Source: Aliarcobacter cryaerophilus ATCC 43158
GTDB taxonomy: Bacteria; Campylobacterota; Campylobacteria; Campylobacterales; Arcobacteraceae
Reading direction: 5' to 3'
Length of the DNA: 64,000 bases
NCBI RefSeq assembly: GCF_003660105.1
Contig: NZ_CP032823.1
Span: 1,178,001 to 1,242,000, forward strand
Part shown: one piece after another, positions 43,072-52,041 of the stretch
How the letters are laid out: every line of letters starts with the position of its first letter
How positions within the stretch are numbered: the stretch's first letter is position 1
Position numbers and translations under genes: made by a program
Notes under the pieces: generated by a model
Seen by the model: the letters and a program-made list of their open reading frames with translations, nothing else
What the model was told of the DNA's origin: nothing
Databases searched by the model: none

Positions 43072-44265
43072 ATGCCTCACATCGTTTTTGAAAAAAACAA
43101 TCTACTTGAAACTCCTTTAAAAAAAGGGGATATTGAGTTTTTATTTACAGCTGTCTCTTATCATCCAAAAGGTAGTAATAGAAAAATTGAATATAAAATT
43201 GCTACAAAAAACAAAGATTTAGAGTTTTTATTAGCTATAAAAGAGAAAGATGATAACTTTATTATTAAATCAGATAAAACAACAAGAGTGTCCCCAGTTT
43301 CATATATAAAAGATGCTCTAAACTATTATGTTTTAGAGAATAAATCAAAAATTGTATTTAAAAACACTACAAACCTAAAAGAGAAAAAAGAGCAAGAACA
43401 TAAATATCTAAAAGATATTGATTTTTTTGTAGAAGATTTTAAAAGTGATAAAGAGCTTCAAATAGAAATTGGTTTTGGAAGTGGAAGACATCTACTTTAT
43501 CAGGCAAAACAAAATCCAAATATACAGTTTATTGGACTTGAAATTCACTATCCATCTATTGAGCAACTTCTAACACAATTAGAACTTCAAAATATTACAA
43601 ATGTTTTGGTTGTAAACTACGATGCTAGACTTTTTATGGAGTTTATAGAGTCAAATCAAGTAGGGAAAATATTTGTACATTTTCCAGTTCCTTGGGATAA
43701 AAAAGCACATAGAAGAATTTATTCAAAAGAGTTTGTAAATGAAGCTTTAAGAGTTTTAAAAGTTTCTGGAACTTTAGAACTTAGAACTGATAGTAGAAAT
43801 TATTTTGATTTTTGTGTAGATTTACTTACAAACTTAAACAAAGCCTCAATAAAAATTGATGTAAATAGAGATTTAGAAGTTGTAAGTAAATATGAAGATA
43901 GATGGAAAAAACAGGGTAAAAATATATATGATGTAGTTTTAACTTCACAAAATATTGATGAAAACCTTAATATTGATTATAGTTTTGAATTTGATTTTGA
44001 TATAAATTTTGATAATTTTATAAAAAATGTTTTTTCAAAAGCTCTTATAATTAAAAATTATTTTATACACATTGAAGAGTTTTATAAGATATTAAATAAA
44101 AGTAATTCAGGTTTAATAAAAGTTACTATGGGGAACTTTGATAGACCTGTTACTAAATATCTTTTAGTAACAGATGGAAAAATATCTTATTATCAAGGAA
44201 ATCCTCTTCCAACTAGCTCAAATATAGAAGCTGATAAAAAATTAAAAGAGATTTTGTCTAAATGA
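43072..44265 (+). CDS. trmB: tRNA (guanine-N7)-methyltransferase TrmB, long form
   Basis: The 397-residue protein has the TrmB methyltransferase core from about residue 125: IEIGFGSGRHLLYQAKQNPNIQFIGLEIH binds SAM, and VHFPVPWDKKAHRRIYSKEF is the tRNA/catalytic block. E. coli TrmB is about 240 residues; here there are N-terminal (about 120) and C-terminal (about 90) extensions, a form known in Campylobacterota. It overlaps ftsE by four bases. Confidence 0.9.
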   Translation: MPHIVFEKNNLLETPLKKGDIEFLFTAVSYHPKGSNRKIEYKIATKNKDLEFLLAIKEKDDNFIIKSDKTTRVSPVSYIKDALNYYVLENKSKIVFKNTTNLKEKKEQEHKYLKDIDFFVEDFKSDKELQIEIGFGSGRHLLYQAKQNPNIQFIGLEIHYPSIEQLLTQLELQNITNVLVVNYDARLFMEFIESNQVGKIFVHFPVPWDKKAHRRIYSKEFVNEALRVLKVSGTLELRTDSRNYFDFCVDLLTNLNKASIKIDVNRDLEVVSKYEDRWKKQGKNIYDVVLTSQNIDENLNIDYSFEFDFDINFDNFIKNVFSKALIIKNYFIHIEEFYKILNKSNSGLIKVTMGNFDRPVTKYLLVTDGKISYYQGNPLPTSSNIEADKKLKEILSK

Positions 44266-44924
44266 TTACAGCAAAAGATTTATATCTTACTTATGATAGT
44301 AATAAATACATTATAAAAAGAGGAAATTTTTCTATAAAAGAGAAAGAGTTTGTCTTTATTGGAGGAAACTCAGGAAGTGGAAAATCAACGCTATTGAAAT
44401 CTTTTTATGGTGATATTCCAATAAAACATGGTAGTTTAAAAATATCAAATCAAGAAGTTTTTAAAATCAAAGGAAATAATCTAAGATATCTTAGAAAAGA
44501 TATTGGTGTTATTTTTCAGGATTATAAACTAATAAATGATTATACTATCGAAGAGAACATCATGATACCTCTTAAGATAAATAACTACTCAGATGAAGTT
44601 TCAAGACTTCAAGCTGATAATCTTTTAAAACACGTAAAATTAACTCATAGAAAAGGTTTTTATCCAAATCAATTAAGTGGAGGAGAGCAACAAAGAGTTG
44701 CAGTAGCACGTGCTTTAGCACATAATCCAAAAATTATAATTGCAGATGAGCCAACTGGAAATTTAGATGATTTTAATGCTGATGTTGTTTGGAACTTATT
44801 AAAAGGTGCAAATGAACAACTAGGAATTACAGTAGTTGTTGTAACGCATAGAGTTCCAAAAAATCTAGGAATTAATTTTAGACAATTATCAATAGAAGAT
44901 GGGATAATTTATGAAGTCTCTTAA
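44262..44924 (+). CDS. ftsE: Cell-division ABC ATPase FtsE
   Basis: Cytoplasmic ATPase that works with FtsX to switch on septal amidases. The 220-residue length is normal. Motifs: GGNSGSGKSTLLK, Q-loop VIFQDYKLI, LSGGEQQRVAVARAL, and IIADEPTGNLDD. It starts within the trmB stop (ATGA) and overlaps ftsX by 14 bases. Confidence 0.93.
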   Translation: MITAKDLYLTYDSNKYIIKRGNFSIKEKEFVFIGGNSGSGKSTLLKSFYGDIPIKHGSLKISNQEVFKIKGNNLRYLRKDIGVIFQDYKLINDYTIEENIMIPLKINNYSDEVSRLQADNLLKHVKLTHRKGFYPNQLSGGEQQRVAVARALAHNPKIIIADEPTGNLDDFNADVVWNLLKGANEQLGITVVVVTHRVPKNLGINFRQLSIEDGIIYEVS

Positions 44925-45729
44925 AGCTATTTTTGCCTTTTTTGTACCACTTTTAGCAATGCTTATTACATTTTGTATTTTTTTACTTATTGATAATATT
45001 GTAGATAATTACAAAAATAAAATATCAAGAGATTATAGTATTGTTTTAGTTGCAACAAATCCTATAAAAAAAGAGTCTTTAAATGAACTAGCTGGAATTA
45101 AAGTTGAAAATATTCAACTATTACCAAATGAAAAGATAATTGAAAATATTAAATCAAATTTATCTGATAACTCTATTGAACTTCTAAGACAAAAATTACC
45201 ATACTTTTATCAAATATATCTTGAAATATTTCCAACAAGTAGTGAACTAGAAGTTATAAAAAAAACCCTACTTTCAAATAAAGATGTAAAAAATGTAGAG
45301 GTTTTTTATAAAAACCATAATCAAATATATCTACTACTTCTTATTTTAAATAGTGTCTCATTTATACTATTTTTTATTATTACAATTTTTGCAATAATAA
45401 TTATTGCAAAACAGATAAAACTTTGGTTTCATGAGCATAGTGTAAGAATTTCTATTTTAAGACTTCATGGAGCTTCTATTATTTATAGTGCTTCTTCTGT
45501 TTTAAAATATGCATTAATAAGTTCTTTTATGGCTTTCTTAATATCTTCACTTTTTTTGATATATGTATCAAGCAATATTGAAGTACTTTTTCCATTTGAA
45601 TTACAAGAGATAGTTAATGTAAATATAAATATTGAAAGAGATATTTTAAAAATTTTTATTTTATCTTTTTGTATCTCGGTATTTACAATCTTTGGTGTAT
45701 TATTTAAGTATAAGATAAGTAATGATTAA
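44911..45729 (+). CDS. ftsX: Cell-division permease-like protein FtsX
   Basis: A 272-residue inner-membrane protein with four helices (about 8-30, 147-172, 195-222 and 247-268) and a large periplasmic loop after the first helix, as in FtsX. ATP hydrolysis by FtsE changes the loop and activates a murein-hydrolase activator, here probably the EnvC-like protein encoded next. It overlaps that gene by eight bases. Confidence 0.88.
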   Translation: MKSLKAIFAFFVPLLAMLITFCIFLLIDNIVDNYKNKISRDYSIVLVATNPIKKESLNELAGIKVENIQLLPNEKIIENIKSNLSDNSIELLRQKLPYFYQIYLEIFPTSSELEVIKKTLLSNKDVKNVEVFYKNHNQIYLLLLILNSVSFILFFIITIFAIIIIAKQIKLWFHEHSVRISILRLHGASIIYSASSVLKYALISSFMAFLISSLFLIYVSSNIEVLFPFELQEIVNVNINIERDILKIFILSFCISVFTIFGVLFKYKISND

Positions 45730-46963
45730 ATTAATTTTTTCACTATTTTTAATACCAATTTTTATATTTGCTTCAGCAATAGATACAAAAATTGCACAAA
45801 ATCAAAAAAGCCTAGATAGTAGTAAAAAAAATAAAGATAATACAACTGTTAAAATAAAAGAGATCGCTGACAAAATAGAATCTTCAAATACAAATTTATC
45901 AAAACTGGAAGAAGATATTATAAAAATAAATGAAGATATAGAGCAACATCAAAAACTTCTAGAGAGTTCTCAATCAAAACTAAATGACCTTCAAGCAAAA
46001 TCTAGTGATTTAATAAAAGAGAAAAATAGTAGCGAAGAGGAGATAATAAATACAATAGTAGAACAATTTTCTACATCTTTAGCACTTCAACTAGCTTCAA
46101 AAGAGTCTTTGCAAGAACTTATAGATAATGAGATGTTTAATCTTCTTTCAACAAATGCAAAACAAAAAGTTTTAAAACTAAATGAAAATTACAATAGACT
46201 AACAGAAAATACAAAAGCAAATCAACAAGAGATAAATAAACTAAATAGTTATATAAAAGATAGATTAAAAACTAAAGAGAACTATAAAGCTCTACAAATA
46301 AAGCATACAAAATCTTTAGAAAATTTAGAAAAAGAACATAAGCTTTATCAAGCTGAGCTTAAAAAAGTTATTGAACAACAAGATTCTTTGAGTAAAATAT
46401 TATCTGACTTAAAGATTGTTAAACAACAAGAGTTAAAAAAAGCACAAGAACAAAGAGAAGAAGATAATCAACAAGTACAAACAACAAATGTAAGAAATCA
46501 AAAATATGCAAAAGATTTAGATCTTGATGTTAAAAAAATTGGTTCTTCAACAGATGGTGTACAAATTGTAAAATACAAAGGTGCAAAAACTATAGCTCCT
46601 TTAAAATCATTTAAAATTGTTAAAAATTTTGGAACATATTATGACCCTGTTTATAAAATAAAACTATTTAATGAGTCTATTGTTTTACAATCAAATGAAA
46701 AAGGCTCAAAAGTAGTAGCTGTTTTAAATGGAAAAATTGTATATGCAAAAAAGAATGCTGGAATGCTTGAAAATGTTGTTATTATCCAACACGAAGGTGG
46801 AATTCATACTGTTTACTCACATTTAGATGATATTGCACCAACTTTAGTTGTTGGAAAATGGATTCAAAAAGGTTCAGTAGTAGGAAGAGTAAATGAGAAT
46901 TTAACTTTTCAAGTTACAAAAGATAGCTCACACATAGATCCAAAAGATCTGTTTAATATCTAG
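45722..46963 (+). CDS. EnvC-like murein hydrolase activator (inactive LytM domain)
   Basis: A 413-residue exported protein with a signal peptide (1-19), a long coiled coil (about 25-250) and a C-terminal LytM/M23 domain. In place of the zinc ligands the domain reads LFNESIVLQS, YSHLDD and NLTFQV, so the HxxxD and HxH sites are lost, as in EnvC, which activates amidases and does not cut murein. It follows ftsX directly, completing an FtsEX-EnvC module. Confidence 0.88.
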   Translation: MIKLIFSLFLIPIFIFASAIDTKIAQNQKSLDSSKKNKDNTTVKIKEIADKIESSNTNLSKLEEDIIKINEDIEQHQKLLESSQSKLNDLQAKSSDLIKEKNSSEEEIINTIVEQFSTSLALQLASKESLQELIDNEMFNLLSTNAKQKVLKLNENYNRLTENTKANQQEINKLNSYIKDRLKTKENYKALQIKHTKSLENLEKEHKLYQAELKKVIEQQDSLSKILSDLKIVKQQELKKAQEQREEDNQQVQTTNVRNQKYAKDLDLDVKKIGSSTDGVQIVKYKGAKTIAPLKSFKIVKNFGTYYDPVYKIKLFNESIVLQSNEKGSKVVAVLNGKIVYAKKNAGMLENVVIIQHEGGIHTVYSHLDDIAPTLVVGKWIQKGSVVGRVNENLTFQVTKDSSHIDPKDLFNI

Positions 46964-46971
46964 GCACTATT

Positions 46972-47400
46972 ATGGTAAAAAACAGTATAGACAATCCAGT
47001 TTTTTTAATATTTTTACTACTATTTGCGGTAAGTGTAAATTTTTTAGCTTCTACCCATTTTTTAGTTATTTTATTTGCAGGAGTTCTTTCAACTACATTT
47101 TATAGAACTTTAAAACAAAAATATTACTACTCTTTTGTATTTGTTATAATTGCATTTTTATTTATTGAGTTAAATATTGGGCTTAAACCCTTTTCTCTAT
47201 CTTTATTATCATATTTTGTATATCTTTTTATAATTCCAAGATATGAACAAAATCAGATAAATACATTTTTGTATGTAATCTTTTTTTATATTGGTTTAGG
47301 TGTTATGTGGTATATTTTCTTTAATTTTGACACATTTTTTAGTTACATTTTAATAATAAATCTATTTATAGATTTAATCTTAGTTGGGATATTTTTATGA
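46972..47400 (+). CDS. MreD-like membrane protein upstream of PBP2
   Basis: A 142-residue, almost wholly hydrophobic protein with about five helices. It has no strong motif, but its size, hydrophobicity and position directly before mrdA (ATGA overlap) match MreD, the rod-shape protein that lies between MreC and PBP2 in many bacteria. No mreB or mreC is nearby, so the identity remains a positional guess. Confidence 0.6.
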   Translation: MVKNSIDNPVFLIFLLLFAVSVNFLASTHFLVILFAGVLSTTFYRTLKQKYYYSFVFVIIAFLFIELNIGLKPFSLSLLSYFVYLFIIPRYEQNQINTFLYVIFFYIGLGVMWYIFFNFDTFFSYILIINLFIDLILVGIFL

Positions 47401-49175
47401 ATTTTAGATTAACACTTATCTACATTTTTATTGGAATTATTGCTATTACCCTACTTTCTAGAGTATATTTCTTATCTATCAAATCAAATACTTATTATGA
47501 AGAGTTATCAAAAAATAACTATATTAAAAAGACATATTTAGCACCAACAAGAGGTGTAATAGAAGATAGAAATGGAGAACCTTTGGCTCTAAATCAAATA
47601 GGATTTTCTATTCTTATAAAACCACACTTAAGAGCTTATAAATACAGAGAAAAACTAGAAAAACTTATAGATATTGTAGTAGAACAATTTCCACAATATG
47701 ATAAAAATAAATTAATAAAAGATTATTTAAGAGATGATTCACCTTACAATCATGAATTTATAAAAGTTATTGATTATGTTCCTTATGAAGAAATTTTTTC
47801 AAGATATACATTTTTAGCAACTCAAGAGGATATAAGAATTGAATCTTCTTCAAAAAGACACTATCCACACAAAGAGTTAGCAGCACATATAATAGGTTAT
47901 GTAAGTAAAGCTTCAAAATTAGATATTGCAAACAATGAAATAGCAAAGTATAGTGGAGTTGTAGGTAAAAGTGGAATTGAGAGATACTATAATGAAAAAC
48001 TGCAAGGAACATTAGGATTTAAAGATACAAAAGTAAATGCTTTAAATAAAGAGATTGAAGTCATAGAACAAAAAGATCCTTCAAATGATAATAATGTAAG
48101 AATTACAATAGATGTTAATCTTCAAAAATATATTCAAGAATTATTCGTAGATAGAGCTGGTTCTGTTGTAGTTATGGATGCAAATAATGGTGAAATATTA
48201 GCAGCAGGTTCATTTCCAGAGTATGATAGTAACCTTTTTGCAAGAGGAATTACTCAAGATGAGTGGAATATTATGAGAAATGACTTTAATCATCCCTTTA
48301 CAAATAAGATTATAAATGGATTATATCCTCCTGGTTCTGTTATTAAAATGGGTGTTGCCATGTCATTTTTAGAAAATGGTATAAGTGACAAATTTACAGT
48401 TCAATGTAGTGGTTCTTTACCAATTGGAAATAGAAATTTTAGATGTTGGAAAACAACAGGTCACGGTCATATTGGATTTAGAAGTTCAATTGAACAAAGT
48501 TGTGATGATTTTTACTACAAAGGTAGCTTAAAAATAGGAATTGGTAAAATGTCTGCAACTTTAGAAAAATTAGGAATTGGACAAAAGACTGGAATAGATT
48601 TAAACAATGAATTTGTAGGTATTAATCCTAATAAAGAGTGGAAAGAACAACGATTAAAAAAGCCTTGGTACATTGGTGAAACTGTTATTAGCTCGATTGG
48701 TCAAGGAAATATGCTAACAACTCCTTTACAAATAGCAAGATTTACAGCATTTTTTGCAAGTGGTAAACTTCCAAAACCACACTTAACAAAAGATGCTTAT
48801 GAAGAACCAAAAGAGTTAGATTTTAAAAAAGAGCATATAAAACTTATGCAAGAAGGAATGTATGATGTTGCGAATTCACCATCAGGAACTGCAAAAAGAT
48901 ATATAAACTCAAAAGTAAAAATAGCAGCAAAAACAGGAACAGCTCAAGTTGTATCTATTCCGCAAAGTGAAAAAGTAAGGATGAAAGAGAGTGAAATGGA
49001 GTATTTTCAAAGATCTCATGCTTGGATTACTGCTTATGGACCATATAAAAATCCAAAATATGTAGTAACAATAATACAAGAACACGGTGGTGGTGGTGGA
49101 AGTGCCACAGGTGGAATTGCTAGTAGAATTTTTGATAAATTATATGACTTAGGATATATAACAGAATTAGAGTAA
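47397..49175 (+). CDS. mrdA: Penicillin-binding protein 2 (MrdA)
   Basis: The elongation transpeptidase that works with RodA. The 592-residue protein has one N-terminal membrane helix, a pedestal domain beginning YLAPTRGVIEDRNGEPLA, and a transpeptidase domain. The active serine is in PPGSVIKMG (SxxK), the second motif is SCD, and the third is AKTGTAQ. Length and motifs are normal for PBP2. It is translationally coupled to the MreD-like gene. Confidence 0.94.
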   Translation: MNFRLTLIYIFIGIIAITLLSRVYFLSIKSNTYYEELSKNNYIKKTYLAPTRGVIEDRNGEPLALNQIGFSILIKPHLRAYKYREKLEKLIDIVVEQFPQYDKNKLIKDYLRDDSPYNHEFIKVIDYVPYEEIFSRYTFLATQEDIRIESSSKRHYPHKELAAHIIGYVSKASKLDIANNEIAKYSGVVGKSGIERYYNEKLQGTLGFKDTKVNALNKEIEVIEQKDPSNDNNVRITIDVNLQKYIQELFVDRAGSVVVMDANNGEILAAGSFPEYDSNLFARGITQDEWNIMRNDFNHPFTNKIINGLYPPGSVIKMGVAMSFLENGISDKFTVQCSGSLPIGNRNFRCWKTTGHGHIGFRSSIEQSCDDFYYKGSLKIGIGKMSATLEKLGIGQKTGIDLNNEFVGINPNKEWKEQRLKKPWYIGETVISSIGQGNMLTTPLQIARFTAFFASGKLPKPHLTKDAYEEPKELDFKKEHIKLMQEGMYDVANSPSGTAKRYINSKVKIAAKTGTAQVVSIPQSEKVRMKESEMEYFQRSHAWITAYGPYKNPKYVVTIIQEHGGGGGSATGGIASRIFDKLYDLGYITELE

Positions 49176-49197
49176 TATTTAATCATATATTAGATAG

Positions 49198-49210
49198 AAT
49201 GGTAACCATT
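49198..49210. promoter_or_regulatory. Short palindrome before fliP
   Basis: Arms AATGGT/ACCATT around one A, 17 bases upstream of the fliP start codon and just before its ribosome site. It may be an operator or chance; no flagellar sigma-54 or sigma-28 promoter was recognised in the 52-base gap. Confidence 0.3.
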
Positions 49211-49227
49211 TAATTTAGGATTTATAT

Positions 49228-49959
49228 TTGAAGATAATTTTTTCACTAGTTTTTTCATCACTATTTTTATTTGCTGCACAAGATCCATTACCAATGATAA
49301 ATCTTTCAGTTGCAGCAATAGACCAACCAATACAATTTGTAAAAACTATAAATATAGCTGTTATTTTAGCTCTTATGGTTCTTGCTCCTACACTTTTACT
49401 TATGGTGACATCTTTTACAAGAATTATAATTGTTTTAGCACTTTTAAGACAAGCTTTGGGTTTACAACAATCCCCACCTACACAAATAATAATTTCTCTT
49501 GCACTTATTATGACAATTTTTATTATGGAACCTTATGGAAAAAAGGCTTGGGATGAAAGTATTGTACCTTATATGGATGAAAAAATATCATATCAAGAAG
49601 CTTTTACAAAAGGGGTGGCTCCTTTTAAAGATTTTATGATAAAAAACACTAGAGAATCAGATTTAGCACTATTTTATAGAATAAAAAAAGAACCTAACCC
49701 AAAAAACATTGAAGATGTATCGCTTATTTTACTTATGCCAGCATTTATTGTGAGTGAACTTAGAACAGCATTTGAGATAGGGTTTTTGATATTCTTACCA
49801 TTTTTAATTATAGATATTATAGTTGCTTCAATTTTGATGAGTTTAGGTATGATGATGTTGCCACCTGTTATGATATCACTGCCCATAAAAATTATCTTCT
49901 TTATTATAGTTGATGGTTGGTTACTAATAATTGGAAATCTAGCACAATCCTTTAAATAA
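49228..49959 (+). CDS. fliP: Flagellar type III export protein FliP
   Basis: Core of the flagellar export gate, forming the FliPQR pore. The 243-residue protein has a signal peptide-like start, the FliP block LMVTSFTRIIIVLALLRQALGLQQSPPTQI, and a second conserved region LILLMPAFIVSELRTAFEIGFLIFLPF. The start is TTG at 49228 with TTTAGGA about eight bases upstream. It is isolated from other flagellar genes in the window. Confidence 0.95.
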   Translation: MKIIFSLVFSSLFLFAAQDPLPMINLSVAAIDQPIQFVKTINIAVILALMVLAPTLLLMVTSFTRIIIVLALLRQALGLQQSPPTQIIISLALIMTIFIMEPYGKKAWDESIVPYMDEKISYQEAFTKGVAPFKDFMIKNTRESDLALFYRIKKEPNPKNIEDVSLILLMPAFIVSELRTAFEIGFLIFLPFLIIDIIVASILMSLGMMMLPPVMISLPIKIIFFIIVDGWLLIIGNLAQSFK

Positions 49960-49983
49960 ATAATTTATAATCAGGTTTTATAT

Positions 49984-51930
49984 ATGAAAAAAATTTTATA
50001 TTTTGTTATAGGTTTTTTAGCGCTTGTATCTATATCATACTATTTTTATTATTCTCCAAAAAAAGAGGATATAACAAAAGAGATATTTTTAGAAAAAAGT
50101 AATCAAATGAGAAAACTTTTTACAGATGAAATAAAAAGAAAACAAGACAATACTCTTAATATGGCGTTTATTTTAAGTCAAGATGAGAATCTTATCAATG
50201 CTTTAAAAACAAAAAATAAAAGCTTATTAAATTATGATAATACTTTATTATTTTTACATGATAATAGTGAATACAAAAATCTTTGGTTGCAAATAGTTGA
50301 TAAAGATGGAAGAAGTTTTTATAGATCTTGGAGAAAAATTACAGGAGATGATTTATCAAATGTTAGAACAGATTTAGAAGAACTTATAAAAAATCCAAAA
50401 CCAACTACAAATATAAGCTCAGGGCTATTTGACTTAACTCTAAAAGCAATTAATCCAATTTATGACTTAAATGGTGAATTTTTAGGTTTTGTAGAGTTTA
50501 TTTCAAAATTTAACTCTATATCAAAAAATTTGAAATTTGAAAATATAGAACCTATTTTTATTTTAAGTAAGGAAAAGAGTGAAAAAATAATTGAACCTTT
50601 TAGTAAAATTTTTATACGTGATAATTACATTGTAAATATTGATGCAGATAAAACTCTTTTAAAATTTATTGAAAAAAAAGGAATTGATACATTCTTAAAT
50701 ATTGAAAACTATTTGCTTATGGATAAATTTATTATTACAAATTTAGAAATAAAAGATGTAAATGGTAGCAATATGGGACTATTTTTGCTATTTTTTGAAA
50801 AAAATAGATTAGATTATTCACCTTTAGCAAATTTTAAAAACCAATATTTATCTATTGTTATAATTTTTTCAATTTTATATCTTATAGGTTTTTTATATCT
50901 TCTAAAAACTATATATGCAAAAGAACTTGATGATGATGTAAAAATTAAGACAAAAATGATACAAGAACAACAAAAAAAGCTTGAAAAACTACTCGATATT
51001 TATGATAAAAACGTAATATTTTCAAGAACAGATTTAAAAGGAATAATTACTCATGCAAGTAGTGCATTTTGTAAAATTAGTGGTTATTCAAAAAATGAGC
51101 TTTTGGGACAACCACATAATATTGTAAGGCATCCTGATATGCCAAAATCTATATTTAAAAAGATTTGGGATAGTTTAAAAGATGAGAAAAAAATAACTAT
51201 AGAGCTAAAAAATTTAAGAAAAGATGGCTCATACTACTGGGTAGTTGCTGATTTAGAACCAGAATATGATGACTTAGGAAATCATATAGGATACTTTGCA
51301 GTTAGAGAAGATATTACAGCAAATAAAGAGATAGAAGAGCTTCAAAAAGAGGTTATCTTTACTATGGGCTCTATTGCTGAGTTTAGGTCTAAAGAGACGG
51401 GTGAACATATTAAAAGAGTTGCAAAATACTCAAAAATTTTGGCTACTGCTTATGGTTTATGTGAAGATGAAGTTGATATGTTAGAGCTTGCAAGTCCTAT
51501 GCATGATATTGGGAAAATAGCAATACCTGATGCTATTTTAAACAAACCAGGAAAATTGACAGATGAAGAGTTTGATATTATAAAAACTCATGCACAAAAA
51601 GGTCATGATATGCTTGGAATATCTAATAGACCACTTTTTAAAGTTGCTTCTCAAATAGCTTTAAGCCATCACGAAAAATATGATGGAACAGGTTATCCAA
51701 ATAATTTAAAAGCTGAAAATATACCAATTTTTGGAAGAATAACAGCACTTGCAGATGTTTTTGACGCATTAGGTAGTGATAGATGCTACAAAAAAGCTTG
51801 GGATATTGAAAAAGTATTTGAGTTTATAAAAGAGCAAAAAGGAAAACATTTTGATCCAAAACTAGTAGAATTATTTTTTGAAAATATTGATCAGATTCTA
51901 AAAATAAGAGATGATTACAAAGATATATAA
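49984..51930 (+). CDS. Membrane sensor with PAS and HD-GYP domains (c-di-GMP phosphodiesterase)
   Basis: A 648-residue protein: membrane helix at 5-25, a periplasmic Cache-like sensor, a second helix near 295-315, and a PAS domain at about 345-455. It ends in an active-looking HD-GYP domain. The PAS contains HNIVRHPDMPKSIFKKIW, the Aer-type flavin/redox PAS signature. HD-GYP residues are intact: MHDIGKIAIPDAIL, KTHAQKGHDML and SHHEKYDGTGYP. It should degrade cyclic di-GMP in response to redox or a periplasmic ligand. Confidence 0.9.
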   Translation: MKKILYFVIGFLALVSISYYFYYSPKKEDITKEIFLEKSNQMRKLFTDEIKRKQDNTLNMAFILSQDENLINALKTKNKSLLNYDNTLLFLHDNSEYKNLWLQIVDKDGRSFYRSWRKITGDDLSNVRTDLEELIKNPKPTTNISSGLFDLTLKAINPIYDLNGEFLGFVEFISKFNSISKNLKFENIEPIFILSKEKSEKIIEPFSKIFIRDNYIVNIDADKTLLKFIEKKGIDTFLNIENYLLMDKFIITNLEIKDVNGSNMGLFLLFFEKNRLDYSPLANFKNQYLSIVIIFSILYLIGFLYLLKTIYAKELDDDVKIKTKMIQEQQKKLEKLLDIYDKNVIFSRTDLKGIITHASSAFCKISGYSKNELLGQPHNIVRHPDMPKSIFKKIWDSLKDEKKITIELKNLRKDGSYYWVVADLEPEYDDLGNHIGYFAVREDITANKEIEELQKEVIFTMGSIAEFRSKETGEHIKRVAKYSKILATAYGLCEDEVDMLELASPMHDIGKIAIPDAILNKPGKLTDEEFDIIKTHAQKGHDMLGISNRPLFKVASQIALSHHEKYDGTGYPNNLKAENIPIFGRITALADVFDALGSDRCYKKAWDIEKVFEFIKEQKGKHFDPKLVELFFENIDQILKIRDDYKDI

Positions 51931-51953
51931 ATATAATTTATATATCTATAAAC

Positions 51954-52012
51954 TTTATTTATAATTTTTATTTATAATTAAACTTTGAATTATATATTTT
52001 TTTGGGTATAAT
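51954..52012 (+). promoter_or_regulatory. Tandem 13-base repeats and -10 element upstream of the first efflux operon
   Basis: Two head-to-tail copies of TTTATTTATAATT at 51954-51966 and 51967-51979 lie 28 bases before a TATAAT at 52007-52012. The tolC-like ATG follows at 52042. The repeats are AT-rich, so chance is not excluded, but tandem direct repeats at this distance suit an activator or repressor site. Confidence 0.42.
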
Positions 52013-52041
52013 TTTTTCACTAAATTTTGCTTAGGATTTAT

